Assembly: GCA_005217565.1 (NCBI GenBank)
Contig: SJCO01000002.1
Coordinates: forward strand, 124,001 to 188,000
Length of the DNA stretch: 64,000 nucleotides
Direction: 5' to 3'
DNA from: Puteibacter caeruleilacunae
GTDB lineage: Bacteria; Bacteroidota; Bacteroidia; Bacteroidales; Prolixibacteraceae
Below, piece by piece: positions 8,303-16,163 of this stretch; within the stretch, counting starts at the first letter, position 1, and every line of letters begins with the position of its first letter. Both the position numbers and the translations under genes were made by a program. The notes below the pieces were generated by a model. That model saw only the letters and a program-made list of their open reading frames with translations, did not search any database and had not been told where the DNA came from.

Positions 8303-9952
8303 TTACATCAAGAAACTTAACAAGATACCTGCAGCAACGGCTGAACCAATTACTCCAGATACGTTAGGTGCCATAGCGTGCATCAACAAGTGGTTTGAAG
8401 GATCTTCCTGCAATCCCATGTGCTGAACTACACGAGCACTATCTGGTACTGCCGATACACCAGCAGCTCCAATCATTGGGTTAATCTTATTCTCTTTCTT
8501 CAAGAATACGTTCATCAACTTAGCTCCCATTACTCCACCTGCAGTTGCAATCACAAAGGATGCAGCTCCAAGAATAAAGATCTGAATTGACGAAGGAGTT
8601 AAGAATACGTCTGCCTGAGTAGATGCACCAACAGTAATACCAAGCAACATGGTAATCACATCAATCAATGCATTACTTGCAGTGTTAGCCAAACGCTTGG
8701 TTACTCCTGATTCTTTAAGCAAGTTACCGAAGAATAACATTCCTAATAGAGGCAATGCTGAAGGTGCAATGTATGCAGTCAACAACAGACCAACAATTGG
8801 GAATAAGATTTTCTCCAATTTTGAAACCGCGCGAGGTGGCTTCATTCTTCTTTGACGCTCTTTCTTCGAAGTTAACAACTTGATTACCGGAGGCTGAATA
8901 ACTGGTACCAATGCCATATAAGAGTATGCTGCAATAGCGATAGGTCCAATAAGGTTCTTCACGACCTCCCCATTTGGCATCACGTTCAATCCGTTGGCCA
9001 GTTTAGAAGAAATAAAGATCGCAGTAGGACCATCAGCACCACCAATAATTGCAATCGCACCTGCTTCAGGTGGCAAGAAACCGAAGAACAATGCTCCTAG
9101 GAACGTAAGGAAGATACCTACCTGAGCAGCAGCCCCCAACAACATCAACTTTGGATTCGAAATCAAAGACGAGAAGTCGGTCATTGCACCAATACCCAAG
9201 AAAATCAATGGAGGATACCATCCCTGAACAACCCCTTGATAAAGGATATTCAATACTGATCCTGGTTCATAGATACCCAACTTCAGGTTGAAATCAACTG
9301 CCTGGAACATCGGAATATTACCAATCAGGATACCAAATCCGATAGGAATCAGCAACAGAGGCTCGAAATCATAGCGAATCGCCAGGAAGATAAAAATCAA
9401 TCCCACCAATACCATGATCAAGTGTCTCCAGGTTACATTGGCAAATCCTGAAAACTCATAAAAGTTTAATAGTCCGGATACAGCACCCGAAACATTATCA
9501 TATTCATCACCACTATTACAAGATAGTTTTCCATCCTTAACCGTTCCAACTCTGGTTCCAAGGTCAATTAATTCATCAACCGTTTCATAAGCCGGATCCA
9601 TTGAATTAGGATCTGAATTCTTTCTTAAGTGAGTTATAGTCTTAGGTTTAAACTTCAAGATAACCTTACCGTTCATCACTTTCCATGTACCAGAATAGCG
9701 CTGCTTCACAGAATCCATAATAAACGAGTGGTCACTTTCAAAACCAATGGTCTTGTAACGTTCAACCAATCTCAAATCATCCCAGTTCGATATAGTATCC
9801 GCATCGATAGTAGGATTCGGAATATATCCACCGGCTTTATTTACCCATTTTCCCGAGATCAACTGATCAGCAATTGCTGTGTCATTACCAGCAGCCACTG
9901 AAACCTGAGCAAATAGCAGAAAAAGGGAAAATATTGCTAAAAGTTTCTTCAT
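8303..9952 (-). CDS. Na+-translocating decarboxylase beta subunit (OadB/MmdB) with exported N-terminal domain
   Basis: Integral-membrane subunit that couples decarboxylation of carboxybiotin to Na+ export, 549 aa. The OadB core starts near residue 165 and shows many membrane segments, the conserved GGADGPTAIFISSKLA motif and GITVGASTQADVFL, GAAGVSAVPDSARVVQ near the C terminus. In front of the core is a cleavable-looking signal peptide (residues 1-20, ending VAA) and a beta-rich region of about 130 aa with 'SGKWVNKAGG', 'YSGTWKVMNGKVILKFKP', resembling lipocalin-like lipoprotein domains. Typical OadB proteins are about 380-430 aa and lack this part. It is the last gene of the operon. Confidence 0.88.
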   Translation of the reverse strand: MKKLLAIFSLFLLFAQVSVAAGNDTAIADQLISGKWVNKAGGYIPNPTIDADTISNWDDLRLVERYKTIGFESDHSFIMDSVKQRYSGTWKVMNGKVILKFKPKTITHLRKNSDPNSMDPAYETVDELIDLGTRVGTVKDGKLSCNSGDEYDNVSGAVSGLLNFYEFSGFANVTWRHLIMVLVGLIFIFLAIRYDFEPLLLIPIGFGILIGNIPMFQAVDFNLKLGIYEPGSVLNILYQGVVQGWYPPLIFLGIGAMTDFSSLISNPKLMLLGAAAQVGIFLTFLGALFFGFLPPEAGAIAIIGGADGPTAIFISSKLANGLNVMPNGEVVKNLIGPIAIAAYSYMALVPVIQPPVIKLLTSKKERQRRMKPPRAVSKLEKILFPIVGLLLTAYIAPSALPLLGMLFFGNLLKESGVTKRLANTASNALIDVITMLLGITVGASTQADVFLTPSSIQIFILGAASFVIATAGGVMGAKLMNVFLKKENKINPMIGAAGVSAVPDSARVVQHMGLQEDPSNHLLMHAMAPNVSGVIGSAVAAGILLSFLM

Positions 9953-9972
9953 AATTATTTATCCCTTTCTGA

Positions 9973-10398
9973 TTAACCTATCTCAATCAATACGTCATCT
10001 TGAAGAACGGCATCTCCTTCACGTACTTTAATTGCCTTTATTGTTCCATCAGTTTCAGCAAGTACGTTATTCTCCATTTTCATCGCTTCCATTACCAACA
10101 ATGGTTGACCTTTAGAGATAGTGTCTCCAACACCCACATTGATTTTAACGATAGTACCAGGAAGTGGTGCTTTGATCGCCTCGCCAGCAACAGAAGCCGA
10201 CTTTTTGATCTGTCCTTCACCTGGTTTCTTAGCAACAGGACGACGTACAAGTTTTGGAGTCTTAGTAGTCTTTACTTCCTGCTCAATCTCTACTTTATAT
10301 TTGGTCCCGTTTACTTCAATTTCAGCAACGTTATCCTCAATATCCTGAAGATGTACATCGTACTCGTGACCGCTTATTGTAAATTTAAACTTTTTCAT
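9973..10398 (-). CDS. Biotin carboxyl carrier subunit of methylmalonyl-CoA decarboxylase
   Basis: Carries CO2 on biotin between the carboxyltransferase and the membrane subunit, 141 aa. The C-terminal biotinyl domain (about residues 72-141) holds the biotinylation motif EAMKMEN, with the preceding APLPGTIVKINVGVGD. The N-terminal ~50 aa form a small beta domain, followed by an Ala/Pro/Lys linker, the common layout of decarboxylase gamma/BCCP chains. It lies between the OadG-type and OadB-type genes. Confidence 0.92.
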   Translation of the reverse strand: MKKFKFTISGHEYDVHLQDIEDNVAEIEVNGTKYKVEIEQEVKTTKTPKLVRRPVAKKPGEGQIKKSASVAGEAIKAPLPGTIVKINVGVGDTISKGQPLLVMEAMKMENNVLAETDGTIKAIKVREGDAVLQDDVLIEIG

Positions 10399-10431
10399 TT
10401 TCCTTATAATTATACTTTTCCAGCCAGTAAT

Positions 10432-10797
10432 TTATTTTTGCGGCCAGTTGGAAACTCCATAAATTTTTGAACTCCAAGGAGAGTATGCCTTCCTGGTTTT
10501 CTTGATAGTGATGATGTTACTTTCTTCATCATGAAGCTCGTTGAAATACAGATACAATGCCATACCAATTGCAGCATTAACATTACCTTCCATTTCTGAA
10601 ATTTCTTCTGTCTTTTCAACCTCTTTGCCTTCTTTCTTCAGCTTACTTCTGATCTTCAAGTTGATGATCTTTGGCACCTGAGAAAAAACAACCACAAGTG
10701 CGGCAAGAGACACAGCAACGATAGAGAATCCAACGATAGTAACTGTAAATCCAGCACTTCCTACACTTGCTAATAGTATACTACAAATTTGTTCCAT
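10432..10797 (-). CDS. OadG-family small membrane subunit
   Basis: Probable delta/gamma (OadG-like) subunit that links the carboxyltransferase to the membrane subunit, 121 aa. It has one N-terminal membrane segment (about residues 15-40, VTIVGFSIVAVSLAALVVVF), then a charged Lys/Glu-rich stretch and a soluble C-terminal tail with 'INAAIGMALYLYFNELHDEE'-like sequence. The Bacteroidota version of this tail is usual for the family. It sits 13 bp downstream of the carboxyltransferase gene. Assignment rests on topology and position as much as on motif. Confidence 0.8.
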   Translation of the reverse strand: MEQICSILLASVGSAGFTVTIVGFSIVAVSLAALVVVFSQVPKIINLKIRSKLKKEGKEVEKTEEISEMEGNVNAAIGMALYLYFNELHDEESNIITIKKTRKAYSPWSSKIYGVSNWPQK

Positions 10798-10810
10798 AAT
10801 AGATCAATTA

Positions 10811-12370
10811 TTACAATGGAATGTTTGAGTGTTTTTTAGGTGGATTAACCACTTTCTTAGTAGCAAGCGACTGAAGACCACGAATAATTCTGAAACGAGT
10901 ATTTCTAGGCTCAATCACATCATCAATATATCCGTATGAAGCAGCCATATAAGGATTAGCAAATTTCTCTTTGTACTCCTCTTCTTGCTCCTGTACAAAT
11001 TTAGCGCGCTCTTCATCACTTTCGATTGATCTAAGCTTACGACCATGCAATACCTCAACAGCACCTGCTGCACCCATCACTGCAATCTCAGCCGTTGGCC
11101 AAGCATAGTTAAGGTCACCACGCAATTGCTTACTTGACATCACATCATGAGCACCACCATAAGACTTACGTAAGGTAATTGTAATCTTTGGTACTGTTGC
11201 CTCACCATAAGCAAACAACAATTTAGCACCGTGGATAATAATACCACCACGCTCCTGCTGACTACCAGGCATAAATCCAGGAACATCAACCAAAGTGATG
11301 ATTGGAATGTTGAAACTATCAAGGAAACGTACGAAACGAGCAGCTTTCTTTGATGATTCAATATCCAATACTCCTGCTAGATAGTTAGGCTGGTTAGCTA
11401 CGATACCCACTGACTGGCCATCGAATTTAGCAAAACCTACTACCATGTTCTTAGCATAGTTACGATGTACCTCAAGGAATTCACCATCATCAACGATTGA
11501 ATGAATAACATCCTTTACATCATAAGGCATATTTGGATTATCTGGAATGATTTCGTTCAATGAATCTTCCAAACGATCGATAGGATCATTAGTCTCTGTG
11601 ATAGGAGCCTCTTCTAGATTATTCTGAGGAAGGTAGCTAATTAGTTTTCTAATCAACATTAATCCTTCTTCTTCATTCTCTAACAAGAAATGTGATACTC
11701 CTGATTGAGTTGCGTGTACTTTACCTCCACCAAGATCATCAGTAGAGATATCTTCACCTGTTACAGTCTTAACAACTTTTGGTCCGGTTACGAACATGTA
11801 TGAGTTCTCCTCGGTCATCATAATGAAGTCGGTTAGTGCAGGAGAATATACAGCACCACCAGCACAAGGACCAAAGATTGCAGAAATCTGAGGAATAACT
11901 CCTGAAGCCATAATGTTACGCTGGAAAATCTCAGCATATCCTGCCAAACTAGTTACACCTTCCTGGATACGAGCACCTCCTGAGTCGTTTAATCCAATAA
12001 CTGGAGCACCAACTTTCATTGCCATATCCATTACCTTACAAATCTTCTGTGCGAAAGTCTCAGAAAGAGATCCACCGAAAACTGTAAAGTCTTGTGCAAA
12101 TACATATACAACGCGACCATCAATAGTTCCGTGTCCGGTTATAACACCATCACCAAGGAATTTAGTTTTTTCCAAACCAAAGTTGGTACAACGGTGCGTT
12201 ACAAACATATCGAATTCTTCGAAACTACCTTCATCAAGCAACATTTCGATACGCTCACGGGCTGTCATTTTGCCCTTGTTATGTTGAGCGTCAATTCTTT
12301 TTTGTCCTCCACCCAATTTTGCTTCGGCGCGAAGGTCAATTAATTTTTTTACTTTATCCTGATTGCTCAT
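10811..12370 (-). CDS. mmdA: Methylmalonyl-CoA decarboxylase / propionyl-CoA carboxylase carboxyltransferase subunit
   Basis: Transfers the carboxyl group between methylmalonyl-CoA and biotin, releasing propionyl-CoA, 519 aa as usual for MmdA/PccB. Both crotonase-like halves are clear: oxyanion-hole glycines in SGGARIQEG and [18 protein letters not shown], then [18 protein letters not shown] and [17 protein letters not shown], which are typical for biotin-dependent carboxyltransferases acting on acyl-CoA. With the membrane subunits next to it, the decarboxylating, Na+-pumping direction is more likely than ATP-driven carboxylation, because no biotin carboxylase gene is in the operon. Confidence 0.93.
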   Translation of the reverse strand: MSNQDKVKKLIDLRAEAKLGGGQKRIDAQHNKGKMTARERIEMLLDEGSFEEFDMFVTHRCTNFGLEKTKFLGDGVITGHGTIDGRVVYVFAQDFTVFGGSLSETFAQKICKVMDMAMKVGAPVIGLNDSGGARIQEGVTSLAGYAEIFQRNIMASGVIPQISAIFGPCAGGAVYSPALTDFIMMTEENSYMFVTGPKVVKTVTGEDISTDDLGGGKVHATQSGVSHFLLENEEEGLMLIRKLISYLPQNNLEEAPITETNDPIDRLEDSLNEIIPDNPNMPYDVKDVIHSIVDDGEFLEVHRNYAKNMVVGFAKFDGQSVGIVANQPNYLAGVLDIESSKKAARFVRFLDSFNIPIITLVDVPGFMPGSQQERGGIIIHGAKLLFAYGEATVPKITITLRKSYGGAHDVMSSKQLRGDLNYAWPTAEIAVMGAAGAVEVLHGRKLRSIESDEERAKFVQEQEEEYKEKFANPYMAASYGYIDDVIEPRNTRFRIIRGLQSLATKKVVNPPKKHSNIPL

Positions 12371-12392
12371 TACTACTTATAAAAATATCCGG

Positions 12393-12797
12393 TTACTCTT
12401 CTCCACATAGTTCGGTTAATACACCAAAAGTTGATTTTGGATGTAAGAATCCAATATTCAATCCTTCTGCCCCCTTGCGATGCTTCTTATCAATTAATTT
12501 AACACCATTCTCTTCAGCATCAGCTAATGCTTGATCAACATTATCAACAGCAAATGCAAGGTGGTGCATACCAGGACCTTTTTTCTCAATGAATTTTCCA
12601 ATTGGTCCTTCTGGATCAGTAGATTCTAATAGCTCGATCTTAGTATCGCCTAATTTGAAGAAAGCAGTCTTTACTTTTTGCTCTTCTACTTCTTCAATAG
12701 CATAACATTTTAGACCTAAAACTTTTTCATAATAAGGGATAGCCTCGTCAAGACTTTTAACTGCAATCCCAATGTGCTCAATATGAGTCGCTTTCAT
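12393..12797 (-). CDS. mce: Methylmalonyl-CoA epimerase
   Basis: Interconverts (R)- and (S)-methylmalonyl-CoA so that the product of the B12-dependent mutase can be used by the decarboxylase; 134 aa. It is a VOC-fold protein with metal ligands in IEHIGIAVKSLDEAI (His), GMHHLAFAVDNV (His) and the C-terminal LTELCGEE (Glu). It is the first gene of the five-gene operon, 22 bp ahead of the carboxyltransferase gene. The mutase itself is not in this window. Confidence 0.93.
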   Translation of the reverse strand: MKATHIEHIGIAVKSLDEAIPYYEKVLGLKCYAIEEVEEQKVKTAFFKLGDTKIELLESTDPEGPIGKFIEKKGPGMHHLAFAVDNVDQALADAEENGVKLIDKKHRKGAEGLNIGFLHPKSTFGVLTELCGEE

Positions 12798-12849
12798 TAT
12801 ATATAATAATTTAAAACAGGTGAAACAATATGTCTTAAAATTGAATGTG

Positions 12850-12857
12850 CAAAAGTA
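12850..12857 (-). promoter_or_regulatory. Putative -7 element of the mce operon promoter
   Basis: TACTTTTG on the minus strand fits the Bacteroidota -7 consensus TAnnTTTG, 52 bp before the epimerase start. No good TTG was found at the expected distance, so confidence is limited. The rest of 12798-13032 is AT-rich with no gene seen. Confidence 0.45.
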
Positions 12858-13032
12858 TTAAAATGTTACAATTTTCTAACATTCGATGTAAATATTCGAA
12901 CTTTGGAAAATATGTTCTTCAGCATAAATATTTACGATCCTTAATACACTTACAAAGTTGTCTGAAAAATTCAAACAATTTCCATGATAAATCTCAAAAA
13001 ATGATAATTTAAAACTCTTTTAACTTGCATTA

Positions 13033-13062
13033 AAAAAGGGCTGATTGAAATCAGCCCTTTTT
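13033..13062 (-). terminator. Terminator of CoA-transferase gene
   Basis: The inverted repeat AAAAAGGGCTGAT / ATCAGCCCTTTTT has a 4-nt loop and gives a T run on the minus strand, 20 bp past the stop codon of the CoA-transferase gene. Confidence 0.9.
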
Positions 13063-13081
13063 GTTATCTCGAGTTTGCAAT

Positions 13082-14407
13082 TTACTCTGTTACTTGAGCT
13101 TTGTGTTCTGGAACAAAGTGAAAGTGTGGTCCGAATCTTTCGAAAGCAGCACGATCCAATTCTTCCTGATGATCTGGGTGAGCAATACTAATAATTGCCT
13201 TAGCTCTATTTTGAAGAGTCTTACCATACAAATCAACAGCTCCGAATTCAGTCACCAACCAATGGATGTTACTACGAGTAGTTACAACACCTGCACCTAG
13301 ATTCAATACTGGAGCAATTTTTGAAACACCCTTAGCAGTTACAGATGGCATAGCGATAATTGGCTTACCACCTACTGAACCAGCAGCACCGCGAATAAAG
13401 TCAATCTGACCACCAACACCTGAGTGGAAGCGAGTACCGATTGAGTCAGCACAAACCTGACCAGTTAAATCAACCTGTATTGCAGAGTTGATTGCAGTTA
13501 CTTTAGGGTTACGCTGAATATTTTCAGGAGTGTTGGTGTATTTAACATCCATCATTAATACTCCTGGGTTATCGTCGATAAAGTCGTACAATTCTTTTGA
13601 TCCCATCAAGAAAGTAGATACCATTTTTCCAGTATCGATTTTCTTTTGGCGACCATTAACAACACCTTTTTCAACCAATGGTAATACTCCATCAGCGAAC
13701 ATCTCAGTGTGAATACCAAGGTCCTTGTGGTTTCCTAGCATTGAAAGTACTGCATTAGGGATAGCACCGATACCCATTTGAAGAGTAGCTCCATCTTCGA
13801 TCAATTCAGCACAGTATCCACCGATCAATTTATCAGTCTCCGAAATAGGAGCTGGTTTTGCTTCAATAAGTGGAGTATCATCCTCTAGGAAGATATCGAT
13901 TGAATCCAATGGAATAATTGCATCACCAAACGCACGAGGCATGTTAGGATTAATTACACCGATTACAGTCTCAGCATCTTCAATTGCTGCTAAAGTAGCA
14001 TCTACTGAAGTTCCTAGCGATACATATCCATGCTTATCTGGAGGAGAAACCTGAATTAAAACTACATTTACAGGCAATACACCGTCACGAATCAATTTCT
14101 GAGTTTCACTCAAGAATACAGGAATATAATCAGCATATCCCGCTTGAGTTTGTTTTCTCACGTTGTGTCCAACGAAGAAAGACTCCAAAACAAAGATTCC
14201 TTCAAACTCAGGATCAGCATATGGAGCTGGTCCCTCAGTATGTAGATGTTGAATTCTTACGTTGTGAAATTCTTTATTTCTTCCCCTTTCACACATTGCT
14301 TGGATCAATTGTTGTGGAGCACAAGCAACACTGTGAATATGAATTCTGTCATGTGACTTAATCACCTTGACAGCTTCTTCAGCTGTTGTAAAATTAATAG
14401 ATTTCAT
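13082..14407 (-). CDS. Acetyl-CoA hydrolase/transferase-family CoA-transferase
   Basis: Moves CoA between an acyl-CoA and a carboxylic acid, 441 aa, the normal length for the 4-hydroxybutyrate/butyryl/acetyl CoA-transferase group. Landmarks are VSPPDKHGYVSLGTSVD, the glutamate-bearing GIHTEMFADGVLPLVEKG (the catalytic Glu of the family), GVGGQIDFIRGAAGSVGG and IAPVLNLGAGVVTTRSNIHW. Next to the methylmalonyl-CoA decarboxylase operon a role in converting propionyl-CoA to propionate (with acetate or succinate as acceptor) is plausible, but the substrate cannot be read from motifs. It is monocistronic. Confidence 0.85.
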   Translation of the reverse strand: MKSINFTTAEEAVKVIKSHDRIHIHSVACAPQQLIQAMCERGRNKEFHNVRIQHLHTEGPAPYADPEFEGIFVLESFFVGHNVRKQTQAGYADYIPVFLSETQKLIRDGVLPVNVVLIQVSPPDKHGYVSLGTSVDATLAAIEDAETVIGVINPNMPRAFGDAIIPLDSIDIFLEDDTPLIEAKPAPISETDKLIGGYCAELIEDGATLQMGIGAIPNAVLSMLGNHKDLGIHTEMFADGVLPLVEKGVVNGRQKKIDTGKMVSTFLMGSKELYDFIDDNPGVLMMDVKYTNTPENIQRNPKVTAINSAIQVDLTGQVCADSIGTRFHSGVGGQIDFIRGAAGSVGGKPIIAMPSVTAKGVSKIAPVLNLGAGVVTTRSNIHWLVTEFGAVDLYGKTLQNRAKAIISIAHPDHQEELDRAAFERFGPHFHFVPEHKAQVTE

Positions 14408-14456
14408 AGTATTATGATATTCAAATTTTTCCGGTCAAAAAAAAATGTAATAGGCG

Positions 14457-14464
14457 CAAATATA
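14457..14464 (-). promoter_or_regulatory. Putative -7 element of the CoA-transferase promoter
   Basis: TATATTTG on the minus strand matches TAnnTTTG, 50 bp upstream of the start codon. A TTTCG about 18 bp further upstream could be a weak -33 element. Confidence 0.5.
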
Positions 14465-14606
14465 AAAATTAATTCTTTTCACGAAATGTTCGAAAGTTAT
14501 TTAAATCCCTTTTAAACGAAGAGTTCATGCATCTTTCCAACAACAAGCCTCTATTACTCTCTGTTTCAAATCACTTAAGAATTAATTAACGTTGGAATTC
14601 GTTGTC

Positions 14607-14786
14607 TTACAAATTAGAATCAAAAAGAGCACCGATTCTGTTTGCATTTGAGTACTCAATACACAAAGTCAGTAACCAAATAAATCCCCAATAGTCAGGA
14701 ATCTCCTTTAAATTTCTCATATCAAGCAAATAAAGCTCTATACTTAGTACCTCAGCATTCTCAAGGTAGTCTTTAATGTAAGTCAT
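14607..14786 (-). CDS. Small ORF, 59 aa, unknown
   Basis: An unrecognised short reading frame in the long intergenic region before the first xylose regulator. It starts ATG TYIKDYLENAEVL and ends IGALFDSNL. The predicted protein is acidic and mostly helical, with a hydrophobic patch DYWGFIWLLTLCIEY. A purine-rich stretch (AAAGAAAAGG) directly precedes the ATG, and a 37-bp inverted repeat lies just upstream. The amino-acid composition looks protein-like. It could be a real small protein or the remnant of a larger gene. Confidence 0.4.
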   Translation of the reverse strand: MTYIKDYLENAEVLSIELYLLDMRNLKEIPDYWGFIWLLTLCIEYSNANRIGALFDSNL

Positions 14787-14793
14787 CCTTTTC

Positions 14794-14830
14794 TTTAACC
14801 AAATTCTATTCAGGATAGAATTTAGTTAAA
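14794..14830. repeat. 37-bp imperfect palindrome
   Basis: TTTAAC-C-AAATTCTAT, then a 5-nt centre TCAGG, then ATAGAATTT-A-GTTAAA. Fifteen of sixteen positions pair, with one mismatch. No T run follows on either strand, so it is not a normal terminator. It lies 8 bp upstream of the 59-aa ORF start. Confidence 0.85.
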
Positions 14831-14858
14831 GTTTACCTAGAGAATACCTAAAGTTTAC
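14827..14858. repeat. Direct repeat pair TAAAGTTTAC with 12-bp spacer
   Basis: Two identical 10-mers TAAAGTTTAC (14827-14836 and 14849-14858) are 22 bp apart from start to start, i.e. two helical turns. This is the geometry of a paired binding site. The first copy overlaps the right arm of the 37-bp palindrome. Between these repeats and the promoter at 15039 nothing else is recognised. Confidence 0.75.
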
Positions 14859-15038
14859 GTAAAGAGTAGTGAAACACTGAATAGGATACTTTATTACTGC
14901 CTTATGACACCGACTTAAACAGGATAATCTTATCAATGCCCGAGTTTCTAATTTGCATTTATGAGGTCCTACCAAATTCGCGAAGTGTTTTAATTATTCT
15001 GACCAACGCTCATTTAAGTTTGAATTTTTTCCCCATTT

Positions 15039-15068
15039 TTGGCATTCTAAAAAAAATACCTACCTTTG
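15039..15068 (+). promoter_or_regulatory. Promoter of the first xylose regulator
   Basis: TTG (15039-15041), 19 bp, then TACCTTTG (15061-15068): a full match to the Bacteroidota TTG-N19-TAnnTTTG pattern. It lies 26 bp ahead of the ATG at 15095 and so rules out the upstream in-frame ATG at 14936. Confidence 0.8.
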
Positions 15069-15080
15069 ACCAGACCGGAC
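15068..15080 (+). promoter_or_regulatory. Candidate operator GACCAGACCGGAC
   Basis: A CCGG-containing imperfect inverted repeat immediately downstream of the -7 box, covering the expected transcription start. It matches 9 of 13 positions of the reverse complement of the element before the second, paralogous regulator (24342-24354). Position and similarity suggest an autoregulatory operator. The similarity is by eye only. Confidence 0.45.
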
Positions 15081-15094
15081 CAGAACACTTTAGG

Positions 15095-16096
15095 ATGAAA
15101 AAAAATAATATAACACTCAATATTAACGCAGCAAGCGATATACCTAAGTTCAGACAGATTATCGATTCGATCAATCATGCGATCGCTGAGAAGAAGCTGA
15201 ACCATGGTGACGTATTGCCTTCAGTTAATTTTATTTGCAAAGAATACAAGTTATCTCGCGATACTGTATTTAAGGCCTATGCTTTACTTAAAGAGCAAGG
15301 TGTTATTGAATCGGTTCCCAATAAAGGTTACTTTGTATCGAAAGAAACCAGACGAGTATTCTTGTTTCTTGATACCTTTAAGGCATACAAAGAAGTCTTA
15401 TACGGACAGTTCAATAAGAACCTGGCACAAAATACAATAGCAGATGTTCACTTTCACCATTACAATATCGATGTTTTCAGGAAATTAGTCCAGGAGAGTG
15501 TTGGCAAGTATTCGAAATACATCATCATGCCATTCGATCATCCAGAGGTAATAGAAATCTTATCGGAATTACCTAAAGAGAATTTATTATTGATCGACTG
15601 GAATATAGGGGCAGCAAACGATAACAATGTTCTATTTCAAGACTTTGGACAATCGGTATACGATGCATTAGAAGGAGCAACTCATCTTATTTCAAAATAT
15701 AAAGAGTTTATTCTTCTATATCCAGAATTTACAGACCACCCTATCGATACTTTAGAGTTTTTCGAGCAATATTGTCGTGATAATAAAATCAACTATTCAA
15801 TCCAACGTAATCCTGATGAATTGAATGTTAGTGGAGAAAAAGCATTCTTTACTGTCAGCGATCGCATGCTTGGAAAGATACTGGAACAATGCAAAAGTAA
15901 AAAGCTTGAACCAGGACAGGATGTTGGTATACTATCATACAATGAAACTCCGATGAAAAAATTCATTCACAGAGGTATTTCAGTAATATCAACCGATTTT
16001 CATCAGCTAGGTTCTAAAGCTGCAGAGTTTGCGTCTAGTGATATGAAACTAAAACTCTGTGTACCAACCTCTCTTATCATCAGAGAATCACTTTAA
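15095..16096 (+). CDS. GntR-type regulator with periplasmic-binding-like sensor domain (xylose regulator 1)
   Basis: Sugar-responsive transcription factor, 333 aa. The N-terminal winged helix (about residues 12-78) shows HGDVLPSVNFICKEYKLSRD and KEQGVIESVPNKGYFVSKE, typical of GntR. Residues 85-333 read as a LacI/periplasmic-binding-like effector domain ending with a 'STDFHQLGSKAAEFA' segment. The start was chosen because it follows the promoter by 26 bp and matches the start of its paralogue at 24417. It is 67 bp upstream of xylulokinase on the same strand, so it probably senses xylose or a xylo-oligosaccharide and controls this locus; the effector is inference. Confidence 0.85.
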   Translation: MKKNNITLNINAASDIPKFRQIIDSINHAIAEKKLNHGDVLPSVNFICKEYKLSRDTVFKAYALLKEQGVIESVPNKGYFVSKETRRVFLFLDTFKAYKEVLYGQFNKNLAQNTIADVHFHHYNIDVFRKLVQESVGKYSKYIIMPFDHPEVIEILSELPKENLLLIDWNIGAANDNNVLFQDFGQSVYDALEGATHLISKYKEFILLYPEFTDHPIDTLEFFEQYCRDNKINYSIQRNPDELNVSGEKAFFTVSDRMLGKILEQCKSKKLEPGQDVGILSYNETPMKKFIHRGISVISTDFHQLGSKAAEFASSDMKLKLCVPTSLIIRESL

Positions 16097-16163
16097 GAAA
16101 ACCAATTAGAGTTAGTATATTTTTTAAAATCATCACCATACCAGAACAGAATAGAAAGTCATT

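Noticed and set aside
12880-14500. TTCGAA motifs upstream of both the mce operon and the CoA-transferase gene as a shared operator
   Set aside because: The motif is a short palindrome common in AT-rich DNA and sits at different distances from the two -7 elements.
14936-15094. N-terminal extension of the first GntR-type regulator from an upstream ATG
   Set aside because: The clear promoter at 15039-15068 lies downstream of that ATG, the extra residues are unlike a winged helix, and the paralogue starts at the position matching 15095.
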